Shown piece after piece: positions 53,031 through 62,443 of a stretch of 64,000 nucleotides of DNA; position 1 is the first letter of the stretch; every line of letters begins with the position of its first letter. Source of the DNA: Flavobacterium gelatinilyticum (GTDB lineage Bacteria; Bacteroidota; Bacteroidia; Flavobacteriales; Flavobacteriaceae); contig NZ_CP114287.1 of assembly GCF_027111295.1 (NCBI RefSeq), positions 310,001 to 374,000 on the forward strand, read 5' to 3'. The translations under genes and the position numbers were made by a program. A model generated the notes under the pieces. The model saw only the letters and a list, made by a program, of their open reading frames with translations. It did not search any database and was not told the DNA's origin.

Positions 53031-54815
53031 CTATGAGTTACTGAACTGCAGATTACTCAGGTTTTTATAGATTCCGTTTTCAAGATTTATTAATTCCTGA
53101 TGTGTTCCTTCTTCAGATATTTTTCCGCCGTCCAGAACTAATATTTTATCGGCATTTCTGATGGTTGAAAGGCGGTGGGCAATAATAATGCTTGTTCTTC
53201 CTTCCATTAATACTTCTAAAGCTTCCTGAACCAGTTTTTCGCTTTCACTGTCTAAAGATGAAGTCGCCTCGTCTAATATCAAAATACTTGGGTTCTTAAG
53301 TAATGCTCTTGCAATAGCAATACGCTGGCGCTGCCCGCCTGAGAGTTTCACACCACGTTCTCCAACCAAAGTTTCAAATTTTTCAGGAAAACCATCAATA
53401 AAATTAAAAGCATTGGCTTGTCTTGCAGCAATCATTATTTCTTCATCAGAAGCATCCGGTTTTCCATAAGCAATATTTTCCCTGATAGTTCCGCCAAACA
53501 AAATTACATCCTGAGGAACAATACTCATATTACCGCGAAGATCTTCAAGATCATATTCGTAAATGTTTTTACCATCAACCGTAATTTCTCCTGATGTAAT
53601 ATCATAAAAGCGAAGCAGCAACGACGAAATAGTCGATTTTCCGGCACCGCTTGGCCCCACTATTGCAATTTTTTGACCAAATTCGGCTGAGAAATTTACG
53701 TTTTTCAAAACCTGAATTTCCTGACGTGTCGGGTAACTGAATGCTACATTATTAAAAGTAACATTTCCTTTGATTTTTTCCTGATTTTTATTTGAATCAG
53801 AGTTGATTTTTTCGGGACTTTCGTCTAATAATTCAAAAACCCTTTCGGTTGCTCCAATTGCTTTTTGAATCTGCGCATATAATTCGGCAATTCCTCCAAA
53901 AGAAGCACCTACGAATGTAGAATACAATACAAATGAGATTAATTGTCCCACGCTCATTTCTCCGGCAATACTCAATCGCACGCCAAACCATACTACAGCT
54001 ACAATTGCACCAAAAAGACAGAAGATAATAAAGGAAGCAAAATAACCACGATATTGACCGCCTTTGATCGCCAGTTTTACAACATCGCTTATTTTGCCTT
54101 TATAACGTGCAATTTCGTACCATTCGTTAGCAAAAGCTTTTACAATGCTGATTCCCTGCATTGTTTCTTCGACTATTACCTGGCTTTCTGCAACCTGATC
54201 CTGAACTTTCTTCGAATATTTTCTAATAAACCTTCCAAAAACAACAGCTGCAATGGCAACAAGCGGTACTACAGAAAGCATTAACAATGTAAGTTTTAAA
54301 CTTTCGGTTGCTAATAATATAACGCCTCCGATAATCAATATAAACTGACGCAGAAATTCGGCAATTGTAGTAGTCAGCGTGTCCTGAATCTGCGTAATGT
54401 CAGCACTAATACGACTGTTCAATTCGCCAACCCTTTTTTGCGAAAAGAAGGTCATTGGCAGTTTTACTAAATTGGTATATAAAGCCAAACGAAGATTTGC
54501 GAGCGTATTCTCGGTAAAGTTTACAAATAATGATAATCTGAAAAAAGAGAAAAACGACTGCAGAAAAAGGATTACGATTAATCCTAACGCTATTTGATTG
54601 GCCTGGCCGTTGTCTTTGTTTTTAACGCAGTCTACAAGCATTCCCATTAATTTAGGAAAGGCGAGGGCAGTAGCACCGGTAAGAAGCAGGAATATTAATC
54701 CAATAAAGAATTTCCATTGATGGTTTCCTGCGTACTTAAATATTGTTTTTGCTTTGTTTAGGGAATTTGCTGTTATTTTTGATTTTGGTAAATCATTTTC
54801 TTTAAATCTAGCCAT
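53031..54815 (-). CDS. ABC exporter, ATP-binding and permease fused
   Basis: 594 residues, a half-transporter. Six spans occupy about residues 30-310, and the ATPase domain is in the last 240: Walker A VGPSGAGKST, Q-loop NMSIVPQDVILF, signature LSGGQRQRIAIARALL, Walker B ILILDEATSSLD and the H-loop IIIAHRLST. This resembles MsbA/BmrA-type exporters; substrates of that group are lipids, lipid A or drugs. MsbA is the likeliest reading because of its length and single-gene organisation, but the substrate is not set. Convergent with the proline dehydrogenase gene. Confidence 0.93.
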   Translation of the reverse strand: MARFKENDLPKSKITANSLNKAKTIFKYAGNHQWKFFIGLIFLLLTGATALAFPKLMGMLVDCVKNKDNGQANQIALGLIVILFLQSFFSFFRLSLFVNFTENTLANLRLALYTNLVKLPMTFFSQKRVGELNSRISADITQIQDTLTTTIAEFLRQFILIIGGVILLATESLKLTLLMLSVVPLVAIAAVVFGRFIRKYSKKVQDQVAESQVIVEETMQGISIVKAFANEWYEIARYKGKISDVVKLAIKGGQYRGYFASFIIFCLFGAIVAVVWFGVRLSIAGEMSVGQLISFVLYSTFVGASFGGIAELYAQIQKAIGATERVFELLDESPEKINSDSNKNQEKIKGNVTFNNVAFSYPTRQEIQVLKNVNFSAEFGQKIAIVGPSGAGKSTISSLLLRFYDITSGEITVDGKNIYEYDLEDLRGNMSIVPQDVILFGGTIRENIAYGKPDASDEEIMIAARQANAFNFIDGFPEKFETLVGERGVKLSGGQRQRIAIARALLKNPSILILDEATSSLDSESEKLVQEALEVLMEGRTSIIIAHRLSTIRNADKILVLDGGKISEEGTHQELINLENGIYKNLSNLQFSNS

Positions 54816-55015
54816 TAGGATTTACTATTTTTAGGTATGCAAATGTATAACTCTGGCAAATGAATACAAAGTGATATTAGGATTTAGACTTTCAAAATTT
54901 AATTTTTAACTAAATAATAAGAAAGGGGGAATTTTTCTAGTTGCTTTAAGCGTTTGAAAAAGAAGTATATAAATTCAATATTTAAAAAAAGTTTTATTTT
55001 TTTTTAAAATTATAC

Positions 55016-55045
55016 TTGTAATTCTAAAATCTAGCTGTATATTTG
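55016..55045 (+). promoter_or_regulatory. promoter of tRNA-Val
   Basis: A TTG element at 55016-55018 and TATATTTG at 55038-55045 with a 19-base spacer. Transcription would begin near 55052, about 30 bases before the tRNA. Confidence 0.6.
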
Positions 55046-55083
55046 CACTCGCAATCACAAAAATGATTGCGCCTAGTAAAATA

Positions 55084-55158
55084 GGGCGATTAGCTCAGCT
55101 GGTTCAGAGCACCTCGTTTACACCGAGGGGGTCGGGGGTTCGAACCCCTCATCGCCCA
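55084..55158 (+). tRNA. tRNA-Val (anticodon TAC)
   Basis: 75 bases, full cloverleaf: acceptor GGGCGAT with ATCGCCC, D-arm GCTCAGCTGGTTCAGAGC, anticodon stem CCTCG/CGAGG with loop TTTACAC (anticodon TAC, reading GTA and related valine codons), and T-arm GGGGGTTCGAACCCC with the canonical TTCGAA loop. Discriminator base A. CCA is not encoded. A perfect terminator follows. Confidence 0.95.
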
Positions 55159-55167
55159 CAAAATTTT

Positions 55168-55206
55168 AAAACTCCAAAATCAAAAGATTTTGGAGTTTTT
55201 TATTTT
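55168..55206 (+). terminator. terminator after tRNA-Val
   Basis: AAAACTCCAAAATC and its complement around AAAA, followed by TTTATTTTT. Confidence 0.9.
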
Positions 55207-55297
55207 TATACATTTTATGTGTTACTGTTTATATTTTGTTTAGCGAAAGCAAGAATAAATTCTGAACCGCATTAAAATTCAGGAATTAATTAAAAAA

Positions 55298-55375
55298 TAA
55301 AGATTAGCTTAGCTGATTCAGGAGCATTCCGATTCCATCGGAAGTGGTTGGGGGGTTAGAACCCCTCATCGCCCA
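55298..55375 (+). pseudogene. decayed tRNA-Val copy
   Basis: A partial copy of the preceding tRNA. The 3' half is nearly intact (T-arm, ATCGCCC end and ACA), and the D-arm is recognisable. The acceptor 5' strand (TAAAGAT) pairs with the 3' strand at only three positions. The T loop is TTAGAA instead of TTCGAA. The anticodon loop is ATTCCAT with a 5-bp stem TTCCG/CGGAA, reading as anticodon TCC (Gly). No functional tRNA is expected. Confidence 0.8.
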
Positions 55376-55383
55376 CAGATTTA

Positions 55384-55420
55384 AAAACTCCAAAGTCTTT
55401 TGATTTTGGAGTTTTTTATT
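55384..55420 (+). terminator. terminator after pseudo-tRNA
   Basis: AAAACTCCAAAGTC with GATTTTGGAGTTTT (one wobble pair) and loop TTTT; a near-copy of the tRNA-Val terminator at 55168-55206, so the duplication included it. Confidence 0.85.
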
Positions 55421-55492
55421 TTTATATATTTCTGCTGATTTGAGACACAGAATACATTAAATGCCCCAAGAGTATTCAACAATTAAAAAAAT

Positions 55493-56128
55493 ATGAACTA
55501 CAAAATCGGTAATTATTCTATTGAGAAATTTGAGAATGGAAATTTAAAAATTGATTATAGAAGGAGTGTAAATGATTATTACTATATAGTATTCTATTTA
55601 GTACTCTCAATTCCTATTTTCTACATTTGCTGCCAATTCTTTATTAATCTGATAGAAAAAGATTTTAATCTGAATGTATTGTTGGGTTTTATATTTTCAG
55701 GCATACTATTGATTACTGGTTTATATTTTGCTTCTGTTTCATTTGAAACTTTTATTAAACCAACGTCAAATGTTTTTTATATTGACAATACTAAAAAAGT
55801 TCTAAAGATAAAGCTGCATCTTTTTAAGAAAATCCAAGTTCCATTTTCCGAAATTAAAAATTTTGAACTTGGTGCAAATGATATTACCGTAGTTTCACAT
55901 AATAACGGAAGGACGTATAAAAAACAATTGTATATCAATAAGCTGAATCTAAAATATACAAACAACAAAGTTCAAAAAATACACCAGTTCGAAAAGCCCA
56001 ACTTAATCATTTCATTCTCGGAAAAGAAAAACAATAAATCTTTACAGGAAACCAGCAAACAAATAACCCGTCTGATTTCGGATGGATGCCATAAAAATTA
56101 TATCTGGACAGGAACCAGGAAAGAATAA
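55493..56128 (+). CDS. membrane protein of unknown function
   Basis: 211 residues. Two hydrophobic spans are visible at about residues 30-50 (YYIVFYLVLSIPIFYICCQF) and 61-83. The C-terminal 130 residues are soluble and beta-rich, with VLKIKLHLFKKIQVPFSEIK, which resembles bacterial PH-like domains that follow membrane hairpins. No name can be given. The start follows the pseudo-tRNA terminator by about 70 bases. Confidence 0.6.
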   Translation: MNYKIGNYSIEKFENGNLKIDYRRSVNDYYYIVFYLVLSIPIFYICCQFFINLIEKDFNLNVLLGFIFSGILLITGLYFASVSFETFIKPTSNVFYIDNTKKVLKIKLHLFKKIQVPFSEIKNFELGANDITVVSHNNGRTYKKQLYINKLNLKYTNNKVQKIHQFEKPNLIISFSEKKNNKSLQETSKQITRLISDGCHKNYIWTGTRKE

Positions 56129-56172
56129 AAATCGTAACTCAAACTGACACAGATTTTGGCAGTTAGTTTAAT

Positions 56173-57105
56173 TTAGTATTTAAAAAACGCATCAAAACTC
56201 TCTTTTCCTGATTTTTGATATTCTTTGATATAGATATCCAAAAAACCGCTTTGTTTTAAAAATTGCAAAGGATCTTTTATATTTAGTATTTCTTCAATTG
56301 CTTTTTGTTTGTCTTTCTGTTTATTAAAATACGATTCGGTTATTTTATAGCCAATCCAATATCCCAAATCATTTGGCCTGTCGTCTTTTTTAGAGGTTCC
56401 ATATAACCAATCCTGATGATCAGTACTTTTTAATTTCGTCACAAATTCCGGACCTAATTTATCCAGATTTTGATCTCCATATTTATATGAAAACTGATTT
56501 ATTGATTCTCCTGAAGTAAGTTCACCTATAAAATCTGCACCTCCTTCAAGCAGGCACCACTTCAACAACATATCTTTCCCTGTTATTTTTTGCTGATAGT
56601 GGATAAGCTCATGCGCAATTAAACCGGAAATCCCATCCAGATTTTGAAGCATTTCAATTCCAATAATAACTCCATCAGGAGAAGAAGTTCCGCCCGAATT
56701 AAATCGGCCGTAAACAAAATAAACCGGAGGGAATTTAGCATTTGGATACCAATATTTTAGCGCACTATAAATTGCTACTATTCTCTTTTTCTTAGAAGAA
56801 AGACCATCAAGAACATTTCTTGAAAGTTCATAATCTGCTTTTCTTTTCTTTACAACATTAAAAAGCGAATCTGCGTTGATAATTCTATTTTCAGTAAATC
56901 CTTTAACACCTTGAGAGCCTTTTTGCATATATTCAATAAATGGATTTTGTTTTGATTTATCCATTTTATCAAATGCTTCCCAGAAATTTTTTGAATCTCT
57001 TGTTTCAAAAACTGCGTCTAAAGGATTGTCAGAGAAATTGCTTTGTCCAAAAATAAAAGTAGAAAATACAAGCAAAAGTATTGTATAAATTGGGTTTAAC
57101 TTCAT
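56173..57105 (-). CDS. exported putative zinc metalloprotease, DUF2268-like
   Basis: 310 residues with a signal peptide (MKLNPIYTILLLVFSTFIFGQ). A zinc motif is GLIAHELIHYQQKITG (HExxH-type variant HELIH) near residue 163, with a downstream EGGADFIGEL whose Glu could be the third ligand. This layout resembles the predicted Zn-dependent proteases DUF2268 and GldB-like proteins. The C-terminus reads GYWIGYKITESYFN and ends in SFDAFFKY. It is probably periplasmic. The protease activity is inferred. Confidence 0.75.
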   Translation of the reverse strand: MKLNPIYTILLLVFSTFIFGQSNFSDNPLDAVFETRDSKNFWEAFDKMDKSKQNPFIEYMQKGSQGVKGFTENRIINADSLFNVVKKRKADYELSRNVLDGLSSKKKRIVAIYSALKYWYPNAKFPPVYFVYGRFNSGGTSSPDGVIIGIEMLQNLDGISGLIAHELIHYQQKITGKDMLLKWCLLEGGADFIGELTSGESINQFSYKYGDQNLDKLGPEFVTKLKSTDHQDWLYGTSKKDDRPNDLGYWIGYKITESYFNKQKDKQKAIEEILNIKDPLQFLKQSGFLDIYIKEYQKSGKESFDAFFKY

Positions 57106-57407
57106 AAGATAGTCTTTAATGCTTTTTTTATAAAATCACGATAACTTGGACTTAGAACCTGCAGTAAAAAATTAGAATTATAACTTTTTAGCTGCCTTTA
57201 AACGGTTATTCAGCTTTTTCTGATGCGAATATAGCAAATATTTTTTCTGAAATTTAGTACTCTTTTTACGATAAATAAAAAATGATTGTTGGTTTAATAT
57301 CCTATTTTAAATTTTCTTTAAAAGTAAGATAGAAAATCTTTTTTTAACCGAACCTGAATAAAACTTTATAGTAAATTGCGTACGAAATGCCGCATATATA
57401 CTTTAAG
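57106..57407. other. 302-base intergenic stretch
   Basis: AT-rich DNA between the divergent DUF2268-like and propeller genes. I see no RNA gene, repeat or clear -7 box. Promoters for both genes must lie here. Confidence 0.5.
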
Positions 57408-58487
57408 ATGAAAATAAAATTACATAGACAATCCATATTTAAATTTTGCTGTACATTTTTGATTGTTTTAATACTCTCTTGCAATCAAAATCAGCCTAAA
57501 AATAACAATGAGCATATCGAAAGTACAAATGGTACCGTAAGGCTGAAATACACTACCGGCGTTCGTTCTATTTTAGAGGACAGCAAAGGAAATATTTGGT
57601 TTGGAAGTTATCAGGAAGGAGTTTGTCTGCTTCAAAATGGAAAATTGCAATATTTTACCATAGAAAACGGGTTAAGCCAAAATCAGGTTCGAAATATTTA
57701 TGAAGATAAAAATGGTATAATCTGGTTTGAATGCGGAACAGGGATCAGCAGCTACGACGGAAACAAAATGGCAAAGTTTACCAAAAGAAATTATACGGCA
57801 AAAAAAAATTGGAAACGAAACAAAAACAGTATTTGGTTTAAAGGCAATGAAAGAGAAGGTTATAATAAGTTTGAAGGAGATCCGGGAGTATATGAATATG
57901 ACGGAAAAGAACTTTCGTATCGCACGTTTCCCGTAAAAACAATAGCGGGAAAGGAGAATCAGTATTCCGTTTCAACAGCTTTTGTTAGAGGCAAGAATGC
58001 AATTTGGTTCGGAACTTACGGTGCTGTAATTGGCTACAATGGTAAGGATTTTAAAATAATAAACAATGAAACTTTAGGTTTGGATGGTAAAACTGCATAT
58101 TTTCACGCCCGCAGTATCATGGAAGACACCAAAGGAAATATTTGGATTGCCAATAATGGACTTGGCGTTTTAAAATTTGACGGAGAAAAAGTAATCAATT
58201 TTACAAAACAGCAAAGACTAAACAAGAAAGATACCAAAGGAAATTCTCTTGAAAAAGTCTTTTCTATTGGAGAAGATAAATCAGGAAATATCTGGTTTGG
58301 AACCGTGGGATCTGGTGTTTGGAGATATGACGGCAAATCTGTAAAAAATTTCACGAAAGAAGACGGGCTCGAAAGTCAGCATATCTGGACTATTTACAAA
58401 AGCAAAATAGGCGAACTATGGTTTGGAGGAGCAAATCCGAGCGGGGTTTATCGATTCAATGGCGTTTCTTTTGAAAGAATATATTAA
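57408..58487 (+). CDS. lipoprotein with two-component-type beta-propeller
   Basis: 359 residues from the ATG at 57408; a start seven codons earlier is also possible. A lipoprotein signal (FCCTFLIVLILSCNQ) is followed by repeated blades typical of the two-component regulator propeller: RSILEDSKGNIWFGSYQEGV, NIYEDKNGIIWFECGTG, SIMEDTKGNIWIANNG, SIGEDKSGNIWFGTVGSG. There are about six such blades, and no histidine kinase or HTH domain follows, so this is a free sensor or structural domain on the membrane. Ligand unknown. Confidence 0.82.
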   Translation: MKIKLHRQSIFKFCCTFLIVLILSCNQNQPKNNNEHIESTNGTVRLKYTTGVRSILEDSKGNIWFGSYQEGVCLLQNGKLQYFTIENGLSQNQVRNIYEDKNGIIWFECGTGISSYDGNKMAKFTKRNYTAKKNWKRNKNSIWFKGNEREGYNKFEGDPGVYEYDGKELSYRTFPVKTIAGKENQYSVSTAFVRGKNAIWFGTYGAVIGYNGKDFKIINNETLGLDGKTAYFHARSIMEDTKGNIWIANNGLGVLKFDGEKVINFTKQQRLNKKDTKGNSLEKVFSIGEDKSGNIWFGTVGSGVWRYDGKSVKNFTKEDGLESQHIWTIYKSKIGELWFGGANPSGVYRFNGVSFERIY

Positions 58488-58501
58488 AGAAAAAATAAAT
58501 C

Positions 58502-58945
58502 TTAATAAAACTTAAAATTATATTTCTCTAATAATTCTTCCGAATCTACACTTTGTTCACTCACTTTTTCGCCGCAGAAATTATAAAGAATCAGTTTTCC
58601 CTTTTCTTTTCCAAGAATCACAGTAACTTCATGAATTTGGTTATCTATAATTACTAATCTGTGAAACTTTTTAAAATCGTATACATCACCTTTTTCGGTT
58701 GATTTCATTGTAATAGTAAGGAGTACTTTGCCGTCTTTGTTAACTGCTTTGTCTATGCGTTTAACTTTTTTATGATTCGTTCGTCTGAAAAAGAAATATA
58801 TAGATTTGGATTTAAATTCTGCTTTTATAGTAACATTTTGTTCTAGACAAGAATCCTTAATTACCGGCTTTAAATTATTAGCGCCAACATTCTGAAATAA
58901 CAAAAAAGAAACGATTACTAGTCTCCAGCAGGTATTTAAATTCAT
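58502..58945 (-). CDS. exported protein of unknown function
   Basis: 147 residues with a signal peptide (MNLNTCWRLVIVSFLLFQNVGA). The mature part is beta-rich, with VTIKAEFKSKSIYFFFRRTN and KVLLTITMKSTEKGD; no family recognised. It begins a block of poorly known minus-strand genes running back to the acyltransferase. Its role is not inferable. Confidence 0.6.
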   Translation of the reverse strand: MNLNTCWRLVIVSFLLFQNVGANNLKPVIKDSCLEQNVTIKAEFKSKSIYFFFRRTNHKKVKRIDKAVNKDGKVLLTITMKSTEKGDVYDFKKFHRLVIIDNQIHEVTVILGKEKGKLILYNFCGEKVSEQSVDSEELLEKYNFKFY

Positions 58946-58960
58946 AATAATATTTTCTAC

Positions 58961-59623
58961 TTATTTTTCGAACATAAATTTATGCAGAAACTCAAATGCT
59001 ATCATGTAGTTTTCAATATCAGGCTCTACATTTTTAACCCTATTCAGTTCATCAACAAAGTGACAAAATATTGGATTTTTATTCTTTGGAATTGAATTTT
59101 TTGCTTTCTCAGAATCTTTATAGAATTGATTTTTAAAACTTTCTTTTTCAATATTAAGAGATTCAATAAATTGCATACCCTTAATAAATCTAGGATCTTC
59201 AAATCGTTGATCATTATCGCAAACAAATATTTTTCCCTTTGAGTTTAAATCATAAAGAATTTGTTTTAAAGCATCATGTAATGATTTCTGATTGTTATCG
59301 AATTTATAGTAAATATTATCCGGAAACAAACTGTTTTTTATAAAGGTATTTTTAAGATATAGTTGTCTGTTAAGCAAACCATTAAGTACGTATTTTTTAT
59401 TTTTTAGCGAACGATCTAAAAGAGATTGCAATGAACAATAAATATTTCCTTTTTTAAAAGCTACTTTAATTTTCATCAAATCAATCGCTTGCTTCATTGT
59501 AGATTCTCGTTGAAAATAATAATTTCTGTCGTCATACTTTATAAAAGTAAATCCTAAATCATTTTTTGAAATAGATTTTACAAGTATCTCTTTTAATGAT
59601 TTTTTGTCTAAAGCATTTTCCAT
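58961..59623 (-). CDS. protein of unknown function
   Basis: 220 residues, soluble, rich in Lys, Asn and Phe. Segments such as ENALDKKSLKEILVKSISKN and MQFIESLNIEKESFKNQFYK suggest a helical fold. No signal peptide and no named domain. The composition is more AT-driven than the core genes. It lies 15 bases beyond the start of the exported 147-residue protein gene, on the same strand. Confidence 0.55.
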   Translation of the reverse strand: MENALDKKSLKEILVKSISKNDLGFTFIKYDDRNYYFQRESTMKQAIDLMKIKVAFKKGNIYCSLQSLLDRSLKNKKYVLNGLLNRQLYLKNTFIKNSLFPDNIYYKFDNNQKSLHDALKQILYDLNSKGKIFVCDNDQRFEDPRFIKGMQFIESLNIEKESFKNQFYKDSEKAKNSIPKNKNPIFCHFVDELNRVKNVEPDIENYMIAFEFLHKFMFEK

Positions 59624-59645
59624 GGTTATTACAATAGCAAAAAAA

Positions 59646-60158
59646 CTAGTTTCTGCAGATCCTTAATTCAAAATTATTATTTTTTACAAACTCCAGAAAT
59701 ATAACTAAATCAGAAAAACATTTGAAATGATTTTCTAATTTATCGTAAACTCCATTTTTATATTTAGGAAGTATTTCTTTTATTGTTATAATTAACCAAT
59801 CTAAATCATATTCATCAATTAATTCCGCATCATCATCCCAATCCCAGCCTTTTCCTTCGTTCCAATTTTTTATAAATGCAGGTAAATCAGAATAAATATG
59901 GCTATCTGTAAGATCTGTCATTATGACTGAAAAATAGCCATTCCATAAACTAAAAAAATAAATATCGTTTTCTCCCTGACTAGTTTGTATGATTTCAACA
60001 ACGTTAGAAAAAACATCTTTCTTAATGTTTAATTTAAATACAATATCTTTTGAATTTGCATAAAATCGTATTCCTTCTTCATATAGCAATTTAAAATCTG
60101 AAAAGTAATCCAAATTTAATTTTAATATTTCTTTAGATCTATTATTAGCTTTTCCCAT
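59646..60158 (-). CDS. protein of unknown function
   Basis: 170 residues, soluble and acidic with several Trp. NWNEGKGWDWDDDAELIDEY near residue 111 and WLIITIKEILPKYKNGVYDK are the most distinctive parts. The size and style recall immunity-type proteins of polymorphic toxin systems, but no family can be named and no toxin gene is adjacent. It is 22 bases from the next minus-strand gene. Confidence 0.55.
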   Translation of the reverse strand: MGKANNRSKEILKLNLDYFSDFKLLYEEGIRFYANSKDIVFKLNIKKDVFSNVVEIIQTSQGENDIYFFSLWNGYFSVIMTDLTDSHIYSDLPAFIKNWNEGKGWDWDDDAELIDEYDLDWLIITIKEILPKYKNGVYDKLENHFKCFSDLVIFLEFVKNNNFELRICRN

Positions 60159-60185
60159 GCTTTTTATTGTAAATCCACTTATTTA

Positions 60186-61298
60186 TCAAACTCTCGAAAA
60201 AAAGATACTCCTTTTGGCATTCCATTTACTACTTAAATATTTTCTTATCGGAATATCATAAACTGTCATTACCAAATAGGCAAATCCAATAAGAAGTACA
60301 ACCGATGTTATAACAATTAATGTAAGCTCTGCAATATCCGGTTTATAGTTGATATAATAATTTCCGAACATCCATAAAACAGCATAATGTGTCATATATA
60401 AAGGGTAGGAGATATTTCCTGAAAACACACAAACTTTTTTCAAACCCGACTTTAATACTGAACCTGCTCCCAAAGCAATCAGTAAAGGGAAATAGAATAA
60501 TATAACCAAAGGCTCTGAAATCCAGTTCCATTCTGAAAATGGCATTATAAAAGCCAGAAGTAATAAGGCTGAAAGTCCCGCAAATCCTAATTTATTTTTG
60601 ATAATCCAGTTTGAGCGGTAAATAAGCAATCCGGCCAGAAAAGAATACGAAATACGTGCAAAACCATCCCAGAAAGTAGGTCCGCTCCAGCCGCCTAATA
60701 AATTGCCCGAATTATAACCAACGTAACAAATTGCAAAAGCCGAAAGTATGGTCAGGATAAGCAGAAGGTTGCGTCTGATTTTATAAAGTATCAAGGCATA
60801 CACAATATTGGCAATATATTCCCAAAACAATGACCAGGCCGGCGCATTGAAACTGAAAAGATTAAAGCCGCGATCTTCTATAACAGGCAGCGGAATCATG
60901 AATAACGAACAAATAAATGCTAAAATGATCTTGCCGGCGCTGTACATTTCTAAATTGCCGCCAAAAGGATCAAACAAAAAAGCAAACAATCCCAGAAATG
61001 ATCCTGCAATCACCAGAGGATGAAGTCTTATAATTCTGGCTGTAAAGAATTTACGAAGCCCCATATTGGCAATTCGGTCATCGTAGGCATATCCAATTAC
61101 AAAACCGGAAAGACAGAAGAAAAAATCAACCGCAAGAAATCCGTGACCTATAAAATTCTGGCTCGGATCTGTAAAAATCCATTCCATAAAATGAAAGACA
61201 ACCACAGCAAGCGCTGCGATTCCTCTTAATCCGTCAAGTATTTCAAAATGCTGCTTGGTGTGCTGATTTTCTGCTGGGTTTTGGCTTTTAGTAGTCAA
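60186..61298 (-). CDS. acyltransferase 3 family membrane protein
   Basis: 370 residues, about ten membrane spans. The start HFEILDGLRGIAALAVVVFH with the catalytic His, then GFLAVDFFFCLSGFVIGYAY, matches the OafA/acyltransferase 3 family, which acetylates or acylates sugars at the outer leaflet. The substrate (O-antigen, peptidoglycan or an extracellular polysaccharide) is unknown. It lies at the start of the minus-strand accessory block, divergent from the VOC gene. Confidence 0.9.
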   Translation of the reverse strand: MTTKSQNPAENQHTKQHFEILDGLRGIAALAVVVFHFMEWIFTDPSQNFIGHGFLAVDFFFCLSGFVIGYAYDDRIANMGLRKFFTARIIRLHPLVIAGSFLGLFAFLFDPFGGNLEMYSAGKIILAFICSLFMIPLPVIEDRGFNLFSFNAPAWSLFWEYIANIVYALILYKIRRNLLLILTILSAFAICYVGYNSGNLLGGWSGPTFWDGFARISYSFLAGLLIYRSNWIIKNKLGFAGLSALLLLAFIMPFSEWNWISEPLVILFYFPLLIALGAGSVLKSGLKKVCVFSGNISYPLYMTHYAVLWMFGNYYINYKPDIAELTLIVITSVVLLIGFAYLVMTVYDIPIRKYLSSKWNAKRSIFFSRV

Positions 61299-61391
61299 TT
61301 TTTGTCTGTTTTAAGATAAAATATTTTATCAGCGAATATAGAAGATTAATTTAGTAACTTAGTTAGATACAATCAAATAAAAAGTAAGTAT

Positions 61392-61787
61392 ATGGAAACT
61401 AAAATGATATGGGCAAATCTGGTTTCGCATGATTTGCAGCGAACAATCAAATTCTATACTGATTTGGGTTTTAAACAAAACGGCAAAGAGACTGAAGAAC
61501 TGGTGAGTTTTGTATTTGGAGAAAGTAATTTTGTAATTAACTTTTTTGTCCCTGTAAGATTAGAATATGCTTTGAGAGGAAAATTATTGAAGACTGCTGG
61601 AGAAAATGAAATTATATTCTCATTATCAGCAAAGACCAGGGAAGAAGTAGACCTTTGGCACGAAAAAGTGAAAGCTATAGGCGGTACGATTTTCGCAGAA
61701 CCCGAAAATTTCGAAGCTGGTTATACCTTTGGTTTTACGGATCCTGATGGTCATAAATTTAACTTTCTGTACTGGCCGGGAATGTAA
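61392..61787 (+). CDS. VOC-family (glyoxalase/dioxygenase fold) protein
   Basis: 131 residues, one VOC domain of two beta-alpha-beta modules: MIWANLVSHDLQRTIKFYTD and EAGYTFGFTDPDGHKFNFLY are the paired motifs. Metal-binding residues are only partly evident. Function cannot be assigned beyond the fold; related proteins include antibiotic-resistance and stress proteins of the PhnB/glyoxalase type. It is divergent from the acyltransferase gene. Confidence 0.85.
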   Translation: METKMIWANLVSHDLQRTIKFYTDLGFKQNGKETEELVSFVFGESNFVINFFVPVRLEYALRGKLLKTAGENEIIFSLSAKTREEVDLWHEKVKAIGGTIFAEPENFEAGYTFGFTDPDGHKFNFLYWPGM

Positions 61788-61798
61788 CGATTTCTTTT

Positions 61799-62428
61799 TT
61801 ATTCGTCTTCGTCGCAATATTCATTGTAAAAGAAAACCATATCCTGAATATTCTTTTTGGTAAACTTTTTATTTTTGATTTTTTCGATAACCTTTTTACA
61901 ATCTGCGAAATATTTTTTGGCACGGATATTAAAACTGAATATAATATCTGTTGCAAATTCTTCATTTTCTCGTTTCACGTAAAATGTTTCAGTCATTGTT
62001 TCCATTGAGCTTACGTGCTTTTGAAATAATTTATCACTATGAGTGTTTGGTAAATGAACTAAAGCAGTTTCTTTAAATTTTTCCGATTCTGGTCTGTTAT
62101 CAGCAAAATAAATCTTTGCATCTCTGTACAAAGTTACTTTTCCCTCTTCAACAACCTGCATCAACTTAGGTTTTGAATGTTCAATTTTAACGTATTCATA
62201 CTTTTCTGAAAATCCGTAAGCTGCAAAAGTTAATCCTTTCGCAAAATCATAACTCCATTTATCTGCTTTGTCTTCCTGAAGCACCTTAAAATAAATGGTA
62301 TTGCCTTTAATTTCACCAAAACCTTCAATTGAACTGCTGTCGTTAAAAATTATCCTGGCTTGTCTGTAATCCTGACTAAAACTATAATTGATAAAAAGCA
62401 AAAACAGAAATCTAATCAATAATTTCAT
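61799..62428 (-). CDS. exported protein of unknown function
   Basis: 209 residues with a signal peptide (MKLLIRFLFLLFINYSFSQ). The mature part begins ARIIFNDSSSIEGFGEIKGN, an SH3-like or short beta-strand pattern also seen in other Bacteroidota secreted proteins, and has a Lys-rich end. No named family. It ends 12 bases from the end of the convergent VOC gene, and the 153-residue gene lies 15 bases upstream on the same strand. Confidence 0.6.
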   Translation of the reverse strand: MKLLIRFLFLLFINYSFSQDYRQARIIFNDSSSIEGFGEIKGNTIYFKVLQEDKADKWSYDFAKGLTFAAYGFSEKYEYVKIEHSKPKLMQVVEEGKVTLYRDAKIYFADNRPESEKFKETALVHLPNTHSDKLFQKHVSSMETMTETFYVKRENEEFATDIIFSFNIRAKKYFADCKKVIEKIKNKKFTKKNIQDMVFFYNEYCDEDE

Positions 62429-62443
62429 ATTCTAAAACTATTG

